From positions 620,001 through 684,000 of the forward strand of contig CAVQDV010000005.1 of NCBI GenBank assembly GCA_963711375.1: 64,000 nt of DNA, in the 5' to 3' direction. The DNA comes from CAVQDV01 sp963711375. GTDB taxonomy: Bacteria > Pseudomonadota > Gammaproteobacteria > Coxiellales > Coxiellaceae. Positions 28,201-35,822 of the stretch are shown piece after piece; position 1 is the stretch's first letter, and each line of letters opens with the position of its first letter. A program made the position numbers and the translations under genes. Below the pieces are notes generated by a model. The model saw only the letters and a list, made by a program, of their open reading frames with translations, did no database searches and was not told the origin of the DNA.

Positions 28201-31200
28201 TCGAGTCGGGACTATCGGCGAAAATATATGGAACTTATTATTTAGATTATCTTACAAAAACACTTCCCTTGGATTTCTTTATTACATTTTCGTCGGTTTC
28301 CGCTTATCTCGGAGATTTTGGAATTGGGAGTTATTCATACGGAAATGCTTTCATGGATAGCTATTTGTCTTGGCGAGATCAAGAATGCAAAGAAAAAAGA
28401 CGTTCGGGAATAAGCCTGTCATTCGGCTGGCCCTATTGGGAAAGTGGAGGGATGAAGCTCTCAGCAGAAGAACTCGCTATATATCATGATTATTCTGGTC
28501 TTGATTTATTGAGCTCTGAACAAGGCTTAGATTATTTCTTACGTGCTTTAACGAATAAAGCACCTAATTTAATAATGGTTCCTGGGGATCGTGAAAAAAT
28601 TGAAAAATCACTCGGAATAAGAAAAACCGCAACAGCCAAGACTATGCCACTACCCGCTGCAATCACAGATAGTCCGGATATAAGTATCGTAAATTATTTA
28701 AAGAAGATTTTAGCAGAAGTAACAAAATTACCATTACCCCGTATCGATGCTGAGGTTGAGCTATCCCAGTATGGCGTAGATTCCGTTATGATTATCGATA
28801 TTAATCAACAATTACTCAACTATTTTCCTGATATTCGACAAACACTTTTATTTGAACACAAAACCCTAAAAAGTTTGGCTCAATATTTGCAAGCCACTTA
28901 CCCCGAACAATTGCAAAAAATGCCGGGCAGCACATCGAGAATCCAAGCAGAACCTCCAAAAATATTACCTGCAAAAATGTTTAAGCGATTTAAAAAAGCA
29001 GAGCTTGTCACGAATCAAAATGAGCTTAGTGCTATGGCCTTGGCTCCAATTGCCATTATTGGTATCAGTGGCCGCTACCCAGAAGCAGAAAATTTAGAAC
29101 AATTTTGGGAAAACCTCCAGTCTGGAAAAGATTGCATCAGAGAAATTCCGAGCGAACGATGGGATTATGGAAGCTTTTATCAGCCCGAAAAAACCGTACC
29201 AGGAAAATCTTGTAGTAAATGGGGTGGATTTATTAAAGATGCTGATAAATTCGATCCACTCTATTTTAATATTTCGCCACGTGAAGCGGAATCCATGGAT
29301 CCTCAAGAACGATTAATGCTTGAAATGGGGCTAACGGCCATTGAGGATGCCGGATATTCCGTAGAGTTGCTACATGAAAAAGCTCATGGAGAAGTTGGTG
29401 TTTTTGTTGGACTGATGTGGAATGAATATCAATTATTAAATGCAAAATCATCTGAAAATGCTCAAGAAATTATCTATGGCAGCAGTAATAATTCAGCCAT
29501 TTCAAATCGAATTTCTTATGCATTTGATTTTCATGGCCCAAGCCTCGTGGTGGACACAGCATGCTCATCTTCGCTCGTCGCTATTCATCTCGCCTGTGAA
29601 AATATCCGGAGTGGCGCCTGTCAGTATGCCATTGCCGGGGGCGTAAATTTATCTCTTCATCCCAGTAAATACGTGAATATGAGCACTCTTGGCATGTTAT
29701 CTACGGATGGCCGCTGCCGCAGCTTTGGTGAGGGGGGGGACGGATATGTGCCTGGAGAAGGGGTAGGTGCCCTATTATTAAAACCTTTGCATGAAGCACA
29801 ACTCGATAATGATTTTATTTATGGGGTCATTATTGCGAATGCTGTTAATCACGGCGGAAAAGCGAATGGATTTATGGTTCCCAATCCCGACGCGCAAAGT
29901 AAAGTCATTCAGCAAGCCCTGAAAAGGTTCTACATAGATCCTCGTACGATTAGTTATGTTGAGGCGCATGGGACTGGTACTCCACTGGGTGACCCCATCG
30001 AAATCACTGGATTAACGAAAGCATTTTCGGAACTCACAGAAGACAAGCAATTTTGCGCCATTGGTTCTGTAAAATCAAATGTGGGTCACTTAGAATCTGC
30101 AGCCGGAATTGTGGCTGTGACAAAAGTGCTCTTACAAATGAAGCACAAAAAATTGGTTCCCTCTTTGCACTCTTCTACCTTAAATTCCTACATCGATTTT
30201 AGCAAAACCCCTTTTTACGTACAGCAGGAATTACAAGACTGGCCAGCAAATTCTACGCTTCGTCGGGCCGGCATCAGTTCTTTTGGTGCTACAGGCAGCA
30301 ATGCGCATATCATTATTGAAGAGGCGCTCCTACGGAGTGTATTGGAACATCAACAAAAGCCATATTATTTAATGACACTTTCAGCAAAAAATGAAATTTC
30401 CCTTAAACAAATACTCGCAGACCTACTCCACTTTCTCGAAAAAGAGCCCCATTCCAAAAATGTGGCCGATATTAGCTTTACCTTAAACACCGGTCGAAGT
30501 CACTTTAATTATCGAGCAGCTTTCGTAGTGGATTCTTGTAAAACATTCAAAAATTTATTACTTGATACTAATGAAAAAAATTCTCCTGAAAATTACTTTT
30601 ATGGTGATATTACTGATTCCCAAAGGAAAGATTCCGACATTTATGAAGAGGTCCTAGCACGCACCCACGAAAGAATTCTAAATGCAGATTATAGTGATGC
30701 AAATAATTATCAAAAACAATTAAGAATCCTGGCTAATCTCTATGTGAAAGCCTATATGCCCAATTGGGAGCTCTTGCATCAACAAGAATCAAAACAGCGC
30801 ATTAACTTGCCGACCTACCCATTTTTAAAAGAACGTTGCTGGGTGACACCTCTATCTTACACCTTAAATCGAAGAGCTGTAGCCAAATATGCAGATCGTT
30901 TCTCGCAAAAACGAAGGAAGCCCCATCCGGTAATTTTAGCGACCGACAACGCATCCCTCGCACAAAAGACCGAAACGCTTTTAAAAAATGCGATTGGCGA
31001 GTCCCTAAAAATTGATATCGAGAACCTTCGCAGCGAAACCCCCTTTGAAGAATATGGCATTGACTCAGTAATTGTTTTAGATATCATTCGTCGATTGGAA
31101 GATAAACTTGGCTCATTACCCAAAACCCTATTTTTTGAGTACCGAAATATCATTCAACTCAGCCAATTTTTAGCAGAAAATTATTCAGAAAAATTAAATG

Positions 31201-34200
31201 CCTTATTTTTTCACGAGAAAAAAAACAATGTTGATTCGCCTTCTTCAAGTCATGAAACTTTTATCGAACAGCTCGCAGAGGAAGAGGAGTGGATTGAATT
31301 TTCACCAGACGAAGAGACCCTGGACATTGCGATCGTTGGCCTGAGCGGAAGATATCCTATGGCAGACAATTTATCTGAATTCTGGCAGAACCTTATTGCA
31401 GGAAGGGACTGTATAATGGAAATTCCGCCTACTCGATGGGACCACACAAAATTCTATGATCCTGATAAAAATAAATCTAATCGTTCATATGCCAAATGGG
31501 GGGGATTTATTAAAGATCATGACAAGTTTGATCCCTTATTTTTTAATATTTCTCCGAATGAAGCCGAACGAATGGACCCACAAGAAAGATTATTTTTAGA
31601 GGTCGCCTGGGCAACTCTGGAAGACGCGGGATATGTGCCAACTCAAGAGCGAGATAAAGTCGGAGTTTTTGTCGGTGTAACATTTAGCGAGTATCAATTG
31701 TATAGCACAGAGGCAGCTTTGAAGGGGGCTGCAAACGCCGCACACTCAGCCTACGCTTCCATTGCCAACCGCGTATCGTATTTTTGTAATTTCTCAGGAC
31801 CCAGCATGGCTGTTGATACCATGTGCTCAGCTTCTCAAACAGCACTTCACCTCGCATGCGAAAGTATCAAAAATAAAGAATGTCATTCGGCGATAGTGGG
31901 TGGTGTCAATATTGCTTCACATCCCAACAAATATTTAGTGCTGAGCCAATTAAAATTTTTATCGAGCGATGGTCTATGCCGAAGTTTTGGGGAAGGTGGT
32001 GATGGATATGTGCCAGGCGAAGGAATTGGCTCTGTATTATTAAAGCCACTACACAAAGCCTTACGAGATAATAATCATATTTACGGGGTAATAAAAGGCT
32101 CGGCTATCAATCATGGTGGTACTACAAATAGCTTTACAGTGCCTAATCCTCTTGCACAAACAGAAGTGATTCAAGAAGCTCTAGAAAAGGCAAAAATTAA
32201 TCCGCGCACAATCCAATATATTGAAACGCATGGAACAGGAACGGCTCTTGGTGATCCTATCGAAATTCGCGGCCTAACAAAAGCCTTTAGTGAATTTACA
32301 TCTGATACACAGTTTTGTGCAATTGGTTCCGTGAAATCTAACATTGGACATTTAGAATCTGCAGCCGGCATTGTGGCGCTTACAAAAGTTCTATTGCAAT
32401 TTAAATATAAAAAATTAGTGCCTTCCCTGCATGCAGATACTTTAAATTCTTACATCGATTTTTTGAATTCTCCATTCTATGTGCAACGGCGACTGGAGGA
32501 CTGGCCAAAACCAAGCCATCAATTACGTCGAGTGGGGATTAGCGGCTTTGGCGCGGGAGGAAGTAATGCGCACACCATCCTTGAAGAAGCTCCTGACCTC
32601 ACCATCAAAAAAAATCTTGAAAAACCATATTATTTAATAACACTATCTGCGAAAAATGAAATTTCTTTCAAGAAAAAAATCGCAGATTTAAGACAATGGC
32701 TAGATCAAAGTGAAAATCAAATACACTCTCTGGCAAATATTAGTTACACACTCAATGCAGGGCGAGCTCATTTTAAAAATCGGTGTTCTATTGTGGTTAG
32801 CTCAATTCTGGAACTAAATGAAATTTTAGATCATGTGATGAATCAAGCTAAGCCCAGAAATTATTGTGAAGGCGTTATCGTGGATCTCCCAATAATGGAT
32901 GCCGCCATTTATCGTAAAATTTTTTCGGCAATTATAAATGAATTAAAAATAGAAAATTATCAAGATATCAAAAACTATCAAGAAAATTTAGAAGCCCTTG
33001 GCAATTTCTACGTAAGAGGATACGACCTAGACTGGGAGCTACTCCATCAACATGAATCCAAACAACTCATCTCTCTTCCAAGCTACCCATTTTTAAGAAA
33101 CCGCTATTGGATAAAAACAGAACTTTATGAGAACTCAACAATAGATGCTATAAATTCCGAAAAATTCCAATTTGAAATTAGCCAAGAAACCAGCACTTCA
33201 AAGCCAGATTACTATATTCAAGAATGGAGCTTTTCTGAGTTAAAGCAAAAACCAGGAACCTTAACTGCCAGGCAGCATTGGCTATTATTTTCAAATAAAA
33301 AGTCTATCGGCGCTGAAATTGCAACAATATTGAGTATCCGAAAAATTGAGGTCACTTTGATATATGTTGGTGATGAATATCAAAAATTGCAGCAGCATTA
33401 TCAGATTAATCCTCGATCAATATTTGACATGGAGAGAGTATTTGATGATATTGGCTTGCCCATCGATGGAGTAATCCACGCCTGGTCGGATAATGTGAAT
33501 AGCATTAATTCCATCCAGGAATTATCTGAAGCACAAGAATTAATGTGTGCCAGTAGTTTATATTTGACTCAAATTTTGGCCCGACGAAATCTGGATACAA
33601 GAATATATTTTATTTTAAATGGCGTGCATAATATTGCGCTAGCCAAAAAAACACTCTCCATTAAATCGGTTGCACAGTCCACTCTCTTAGGGTTGGGAAA
33701 AACCTTCTTCATTGAGCACTCGACATTAAATGTTCATATTATTGATCTGGATCCAGATGCGGAAATAAGCGTTGCTGCCGACCAGGTGTTGCAAGCTATT
33801 ACAAGCGATAATAATGAATCCATTTTTGTTTTCCGAAATGAAAAATGTTATGTACCTCGCATCCAAAAAACAGAACTTATACACAACGAAAAAGAAATCG
33901 AATTTCATTCTGATAAAAATTATTTGATTATCGGGGGCCTTGGCACTTTAGGATTTTCAGCGGCACAATGGCTTATTAAAAATGGCGCCAGACATTTAAT
34001 TTTAGTGTCAAGGCAAGAGCCAACGCTAGAAATTGCTGAAAAAATATCAGATTTGCAACAAAACGGCAGCTCTATTCAAGTATTGCGCCTAGACATAGCG
34101 GATAGTGAGTGTATCGATATTTTATGCCAACTTGATGAAGCACTTCCAATTGCAGGAATTATCCATGCCGCACGTGTTCATGAGCAAGAAGCCTGGCAAA

Positions 34201-35789
34201 ATGTGACCTGGGAACACTTTTGCCGAGTTTTATCGCCAAAAGTGCAAGGCGTATGGAATTTACAACAATTAATTGCAAGACAAGCCCTCAAACTAGATTT
34301 TGTTGTTTTGTTTTCATCAATCGCTAGCTTAATGGGTTCTAATCACGACGCTGCTTTTGCCGCTAGCGATGCATTTTTAGATTCCTGGGCCTCCTATCAA
34401 CGACAACAAGGCATTCCAGCAATCAGTATCAATTGGGGCCCCTGGGGTGATCAGAGCATGGCCGATGTCGGTTTAGAATTGCCAAGCCTGATATTACTGA
34501 CAAAAGGCCTTGAAATATTGGGCGACATTATTACGCAAAAGATTCCTCAAATTGCCGTGGTTTCATCAGAATATTTGCAATTCATGCTTCAATCTTATCC
34601 AAAGCCTCTTTCAAAATGGCTCCCAACCTTCAATGTAAAGGTAAGCCCCGAATTAAGCCCAACCGAGAATCTTAATGAAGCGTCTATTCATGAAGTCATC
34701 AAAACATTACTCTATAAAATTTTGCCTATTGATCCAAATTTATTACTCACTAATAACAGTGACTTCTTTAATTTAGGAATGGATTCAGTTCGCGCCCTAG
34801 AATTTGGCCGTTTATTGCAGAACCATTTTAATCTCAAATTAACAGACACTGTCATTTTTGATCACCCGACTATTGGGGCCTTAAGCGAACTGCTTTTGCA
34901 AAACGTGGTAACAGGAACTCCTAAACCGCTTAAATTTACGAAAAATAAAGGCAAAAAAATTTCCGCGCGTTTATTTTGCTTCCCTTATGCTGTTGGAATG
35001 CGAACCATTTTTGCAGGCTGGGCCGAGAGCTTACCACCCGAATTGGAAGTATATCCCGTGGACTATACTCGTGATGCAATGGCAGAGTTTCCTAATACCA
35101 TTAAAACCGTACAAGAAATCGTGGCAAATTTAGCTGAAAATTTACCTTTGGATAAGCCCGCTTTCTTTTTGGGCAGTAGTTTAGGAGCGATGATTGCCTG
35201 GGAATTAGCTCAGCTCTTGCAAACTCAAAAAAAACCAGTGCCCTTACATTTATTTGTGACAAGCTGTGCTGCTCCACATTTGTTTCCTATCTCAATGAAA
35301 GATACCTTTGCCATTATCAACAAATGTCGAATAAAAGAGGGTTTAGAACCCTATCCACGAGCTCTTGATGTACGCGAGTGGATCCACTTCACAGAGCAAG
35401 AACTACCGAAAATTGGGCCTAATATTTTCTTGAAGTCCTTTGAGAACGTGGTTTATGGGAATTTTTCACAACTCTCAACTGATTCCGACATGTTCAATGC
35501 ATTTTTCCCCCGTGCAGCTGCTGATATGAGTCTGGCTATTGGTTTTCGTAGCTCGGATCCTGAAATGCTTTATCCATTACCCTGCCCAATCACAGCATTC
35601 GAAGGAAAAAATGACCCCTTAGTTCGCCGGGATTTTATGCAAAGCTGGCAATTTTATACCGAGAATGAATTTCAATTATTGAAACTGTCCAGCGGTCACT
35701 TTTTAATTCATGAATGCAAGGATGAAGTGCTTACTCAAATTAAAACAGTTTTTAAAAACACCTATAGCCCTGAATTATTAATTTCCTAA
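19233..35789 (+). CDS. Multimodular trans-AT polyketide synthase, 5518 aa
   Basis: This is one uninterrupted protein with four ketosynthase modules and a thioesterase. The order is KS1-(AT-like, inactive)-DH1-KR1-ACP1, KS2-DH2-KR2-ACP2, KS3-ACP3, KS4-KR3(probably inactive)-ACP4-TE. All four KS domains keep the active cysteine (C189, C1968, C3444, C4198) and the HGTGT and GHLE histidine motifs. All four ACPs keep the phosphopantetheine serine in G-(I/V/M)-DS-V. There is no functional acyltransferase, so malonyl units must come from an AT encoded elsewhere, and a phosphopantetheinyl transferase is likewise not in the window. There is no separate loading module. The product is unknown; a short polyene-type chain with two unreduced keto groups is the simplest reading. 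It is divergent from a kinase-ATPase and convergent with an alpha/beta hydrolase. Confidence 0.93.
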   Translation: MNDKGFKTNLKNNPETHANDIAIIGMACRLPDAKNYADYWENLKNSINSIREIPIDRWDIQQYYSQDPSTPETSVSKWAGLLDDISSFDNQFFHISPREALNMDPQQRLLLEEAWHCIEDAGITAEYLQKNTTSVYVGVMAIDYQQRLANSDEPTDSYACLGNYEGILANRISFYLGLNGESKSIDTACSSSLVALHDAKRSLNIGESEYAFAAGVSVICHPWKYISFSKSRMLSPDGQCKTFDSDADGYVPGEGVGILLLTSLENAVKKGHRIHGILKGTAVNHTGKSTSITAPKVEAQRDVIQAAQESAGIDPEHISYIEAHGTGTSLGDPIEVEGLIQAFHSKKTRYCALGSVKTNIGHLEAAAGVAGVIKVLLMLKHAQLVPTLNIHTINPIIDFEHSPFYLSLETAPWTSLDGEERVAGVSSFGFGGANAHVILAEYSQKTCPKIWHPILDNRQHPFVLSAKTSEGLELLIDQWKGHVKSDLFSHQSMGDIAYTQVHGRESFRHRFALMADGKPDFCSQLLAGAAKGVEILEKNQTGALVLMNCENISPPQWKILCDNYPSLASISKQCYAELNSLKCQSMIKLWEKGEIKPHQKSIFQFLITYTFGQWLLENGLAPSSITGVGVGVLAAAVLSGLMDLSIALRIALNKEKKIVLNHHTPKWAFSAPFLKEPIEPLSVSADYCLRLRQIVALDEDELTILLDKSSLLIKNQFTFKQYIAEWEPALSIAKIDIYKILGEGGSAPDTSAQKIILLMALAVCYKKLSQKWNLSEKIKLSNPAVSEIIDLILDDALPYEMAVELLHPETPTTHLDFISKQLIASKHHLNKTKPYALLRQHTKLLTSITLTQWQALFTDEQKDQSLAFFRESLHDKLTNIQIGSGLTLTDRNFTKLRNFVLPALQIFILELWKRGALSQLNHSLLPLQGHTISLPTYPFSKKQFMITSQNELPLQTVLEGHSFSKRVKKDEFFMADHVILNQKIFPAAGYIEMAHASGSLIHKEKAIMSLRNIFWPMPLILNSDFQDLQITVNSEKNLFRFEIHDENLGVKRQIFAQGFIEFDEKMIQPASEKMEELQALFQEVISETEFYAQLYEQGYHYGPTFQTAQWVKIAGNKALAKIALPREAILLKNEYDFYLHPSLLDAGFQVAVSLLLRQNLPGPLFPTALSETIIYQPLPSELYVYVHLDSANQKCRIQFLSIIGEVLVDMRGCMLRGQRQAQMPNLRYIHPVYENRSLILNDQWATGFSKDNAIIVLDDNDQRSDELKKLFSLLKWGDNFFQLKYADINSQSHHFKNILGQYVEKNIRPNYFINLLALGANGIQEEMDRGLLILFELNQALMQMKIKGEIRILHVFQRPESSQFYALQKMALGFSKTLRQENPKYRCKVLSLEKLDLTILRDELLNDDEVDFIRYHKGERQTESWHSVSKSFSENSKIHIRKQGVYLITGGLGGLGFIVAQYLARHYSTKLVLCGRAPLDSDKENQLATLRSLGAEVIYFVTDVSSLADVKKLIASTLETYGTLQGIFHSAGILRDAYILNQKHDDFLSVLLPKIKGALNLDEASSSLPLDFFILFSSLSSCFGNLGQSDYASANSFLNDFAACRNNWIREKSRSGHTLSINWPLWDEGGMQVDAAAKLNLSKILSSQSLSTSEGIKALEHILPLKLDAVGVQKPNLVDTQKSEAPQPPVENFATLDLPEKTQNFLKILISDILKSEASEIKAKAPFENYGIDSVIILELNQALEKHFGPLPKTLFFEYHNLAELTNYFLTEQKSMLEEFFGESKTLIPTAIIPEAPIIKNASEPNSNMDIAIIGVSGRYPQARNIEQFWENLKAGRDCVIEIPESRWNHDLYPTPKWGGFLDDFDRFDPLFFNISPKEAELIDPQERLFLETAWGALEDAAHTPESLKGNVGVFVGVMYGQYQLYGVERSALGNTDITPSSLYASIANRVSYFCNFHGPSMAVDTMCSSSLTALHLACDSLRKNECQVALAGGVNISSHPNKYLYLTQAHFLSSDGKCRSFGEGGDGYVPGEGVGAVLLKPLDQALKDKDHIYAIIKSTALNHGGKTHGYTVPNPNAQGALVSEALKKSGINPRSLNYLETHGTGTSLGDPIEIRGLSKAFSEYTSDKQFCPIGSVKSNVGHLESAAGMVALTKVLLQLKYKMLVPSLHSETLNSNIDFSQTPFYVQQKLEEWKAPYPKHVGISSFGAGGSNAHVIIEEAPPQIEPKTPEKNYYLITLSAKEEACLEKKISDLSKYLQESTENVANISYSLNVGRVHHNYRWACVINSSQPHALPEKYFKNTVSTEPLEKNPIYNNTAEALETLAELYTKGFEINWELLHQNDPKYRISLPIYPFLKERYWVPELKQNPQVTETLHPLIDINISTFESEKFQKKLDNKAFYLKDHIINGQIVLPGTAYLEMIQAAGTLASTEKVQHIRDLFWMRLLAPKEQNQSMTVQLEPTDDGASFKIFSKNQEENVIHAKGWLDYKPETKPEPLNFEAIKNRCEWMGEKAWIYERYKALGYDYGESFQNTSALWCNETEALAKLQLSNAAKHDFEAYTLHPTLMDSALRTTLGIAGKLRSHFDLAIPFYLEKLSIFQKVPEMAWVYAKLNHSTESTTDLYYDIVISDENGNVCVTISRFNVRVLEAEKSLASEVYVYQPIWHAQSLPLGSAVFNNGEPLLLISDDPDFVIDRKEFSVIKVLLSDEYQKINDHSYKIQGNKPEDFLKLWNEVSSFSQKPTHILQVLTSAFSETSTALNENEWHAAQTKTFLPLIFLFQAIEKKGPHQSIQFSYVYHQSEGAIHALHEAMGSFSNAIKIINPNFILKTIEFPSKIPFDIEILLHEVFTKTSERIRYNETSRYVRKWAPLGLSSVTTSQVPIKAGGVYLITGGIGGLGNLFAEFFAKNYQAKLILTGRSPLNPTSQSQLETLKKLGSDVLYLQTDVSNFDSVAALIEQIKNQWGHLDGIIHSAGVAAKTPLKKVQAQEFESGLSAKIYGTYYLDYLTKTLPLDFFITFSSVSAYLGDFGIGSYSYGNAFMDSYLSWRDQECKEKRRSGISLSFGWPYWESGGMKLSAEELAIYHDYSGLDLLSSEQGLDYFLRALTNKAPNLIMVPGDREKIEKSLGIRKTATAKTMPLPAAITDSPDISIVNYLKKILAEVTKLPLPRIDAEVELSQYGVDSVMIIDINQQLLNYFPDIRQTLLFEHKTLKSLAQYLQATYPEQLQKMPGSTSRIQAEPPKILPAKMFKRFKKAELVTNQNELSAMALAPIAIIGISGRYPEAENLEQFWENLQSGKDCIREIPSERWDYGSFYQPEKTVPGKSCSKWGGFIKDADKFDPLYFNISPREAESMDPQERLMLEMGLTAIEDAGYSVELLHEKAHGEVGVFVGLMWNEYQLLNAKSSENAQEIIYGSSNNSAISNRISYAFDFHGPSLVVDTACSSSLVAIHLACENIRSGACQYAIAGGVNLSLHPSKYVNMSTLGMLSTDGRCRSFGEGGDGYVPGEGVGALLLKPLHEAQLDNDFIYGVIIANAVNHGGKANGFMVPNPDAQSKVIQQALKRFYIDPRTISYVEAHGTGTPLGDPIEITGLTKAFSELTEDKQFCAIGSVKSNVGHLESAAGIVAVTKVLLQMKHKKLVPSLHSSTLNSYIDFSKTPFYVQQELQDWPANSTLRRAGISSFGATGSNAHIIIEEALLRSVLEHQQKPYYLMTLSAKNEISLKQILADLLHFLEKEPHSKNVADISFTLNTGRSHFNYRAAFVVDSCKTFKNLLLDTNEKNSPENYFYGDITDSQRKDSDIYEEVLARTHERILNADYSDANNYQKQLRILANLYVKAYMPNWELLHQQESKQRINLPTYPFLKERCWVTPLSYTLNRRAVAKYADRFSQKRRKPHPVILATDNASLAQKTETLLKNAIGESLKIDIENLRSETPFEEYGIDSVIVLDIIRRLEDKLGSLPKTLFFEYRNIIQLSQFLAENYSEKLNALFFHEKKNNVDSPSSSHETFIEQLAEEEEWIEFSPDEETLDIAIVGLSGRYPMADNLSEFWQNLIAGRDCIMEIPPTRWDHTKFYDPDKNKSNRSYAKWGGFIKDHDKFDPLFFNISPNEAERMDPQERLFLEVAWATLEDAGYVPTQERDKVGVFVGVTFSEYQLYSTEAALKGAANAAHSAYASIANRVSYFCNFSGPSMAVDTMCSASQTALHLACESIKNKECHSAIVGGVNIASHPNKYLVLSQLKFLSSDGLCRSFGEGGDGYVPGEGIGSVLLKPLHKALRDNNHIYGVIKGSAINHGGTTNSFTVPNPLAQTEVIQEALEKAKINPRTIQYIETHGTGTALGDPIEIRGLTKAFSEFTSDTQFCAIGSVKSNIGHLESAAGIVALTKVLLQFKYKKLVPSLHADTLNSYIDFLNSPFYVQRRLEDWPKPSHQLRRVGISGFGAGGSNAHTILEEAPDLTIKKNLEKPYYLITLSAKNEISFKKKIADLRQWLDQSENQIHSLANISYTLNAGRAHFKNRCSIVVSSILELNEILDHVMNQAKPRNYCEGVIVDLPIMDAAIYRKIFSAIINELKIENYQDIKNYQENLEALGNFYVRGYDLDWELLHQHESKQLISLPSYPFLRNRYWIKTELYENSTIDAINSEKFQFEISQETSTSKPDYYIQEWSFSELKQKPGTLTARQHWLLFSNKKSIGAEIATILSIRKIEVTLIYVGDEYQKLQQHYQINPRSIFDMERVFDDIGLPIDGVIHAWSDNVNSINSIQELSEAQELMCASSLYLTQILARRNLDTRIYFILNGVHNIALAKKTLSIKSVAQSTLLGLGKTFFIEHSTLNVHIIDLDPDAEISVAADQVLQAITSDNNESIFVFRNEKCYVPRIQKTELIHNEKEIEFHSDKNYLIIGGLGTLGFSAAQWLIKNGARHLILVSRQEPTLEIAEKISDLQQNGSSIQVLRLDIADSECIDILCQLDEALPIAGIIHAARVHEQEAWQNVTWEHFCRVLSPKVQGVWNLQQLIARQALKLDFVVLFSSIASLMGSNHDAAFAASDAFLDSWASYQRQQGIPAISINWGPWGDQSMADVGLELPSLILLTKGLEILGDIITQKIPQIAVVSSEYLQFMLQSYPKPLSKWLPTFNVKVSPELSPTENLNEASIHEVIKTLLYKILPIDPNLLLTNNSDFFNLGMDSVRALEFGRLLQNHFNLKLTDTVIFDHPTIGALSELLLQNVVTGTPKPLKFTKNKGKKISARLFCFPYAVGMRTIFAGWAESLPPELEVYPVDYTRDAMAEFPNTIKTVQEIVANLAENLPLDKPAFFLGSSLGAMIAWELAQLLQTQKKPVPLHLFVTSCAAPHLFPISMKDTFAIINKCRIKEGLEPYPRALDVREWIHFTEQELPKIGPNIFLKSFENVVYGNFSQLSTDSDMFNAFFPRAAADMSLAIGFRSSDPEMLYPLPCPITAFEGKNDPLVRRDFMQSWQFYTENEFQLLKLSSGHFLIHECKDEVLTQIKTVFKNTYSPELLIS
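19290..24545 (+). other. PKS module 1: KS-AT0-DH-KR-ACP
   Basis: KS1 covers residues about 20-442 (C189 in DTACSSS). Residues about 460-945 align with a full-length AT plus its post-AT linker (ending LPTYPFSKKQF), but the GHSxG nucleophile motif is GVGVG (627-631). DH1 has catalytic H977, although the fifth position of HxxxGxxxxP is Asn instead of Gly, and has D1145 in HPSLLDAGFQ. KR1 has GGLGGLG from 1444 onward and catalytic Y1591; the LRD triad before it fits a B-type reductase. ACP1 serine is S1734. Confidence 0.85.
24655..28900 (+). other. PKS module 2: KS-DH-KR-ACP
   Basis: KS2 has C1968 in DTMCSSS. The KS is followed by the short linker typical of trans-AT modules, ending in a YPFLKERYW motif. 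DH2 has a canonical HxxxGxxxxP (H2406) and D2569. KR2 has GGIGGLG from about 2890 and catalytic Y3034; it lacks the Asp found in KR1, which fits an A-type reductase. ACP2 serine is S3184. The module should add a reduced and dehydrated unit. Confidence 0.85.
29041..31185 (+). other. PKS module 3: KS-ACP
   Basis: KS3 has C3444 in DTACSSS and intact HGTGT. It is followed only by the trans-AT linker and ACP3 (S3945). No reducing domain is present, so the beta-keto group should remain unless an enzyme acts in trans. Confidence 0.85.
31321..34905 (+). other. PKS module 4: KS-KR(inactive)-ACP
   Basis: KS4 has C4198 in the variant DTMCSASQT. KR3 keeps the nucleotide motif GGLGTLG (about residue 4900) but has F5042 where the catalytic Tyr belongs (AAFAASDAFLD), and Asp in place of the conserved Asn. 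Its FSSIASLMG and INWGPWG segments look more like cis-AT-type reductases than KR1 and KR2 do. ACP4 serine is S5185 in GMDSV. Confidence 0.8.
34950..35775 (+). other. PKS terminal thioesterase domain
   Basis: The domain has a type II-like alpha/beta-hydrolase fold. The nucleophile is S5316 in GSSLG, the acid D5461 in EGKNDPLV, and the base H5489 in SSGHF. It would release the chain by hydrolysis or cyclisation. The sequence resembles stand-alone editing and gramicidin-type thioesterases fused in cis. Confidence 0.85.
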
Positions 35790-35822
35790 AACCCAGTTTC
35801 TCATCCTCACAATTTCAAAGTT

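Noticed and set aside
31321..32595. KS4 as a non-elongating (KS0) domain because of CSASQ
   Set aside because: The active cysteine and the HGTGT and GHLE histidines are all intact, so it is treated as active.
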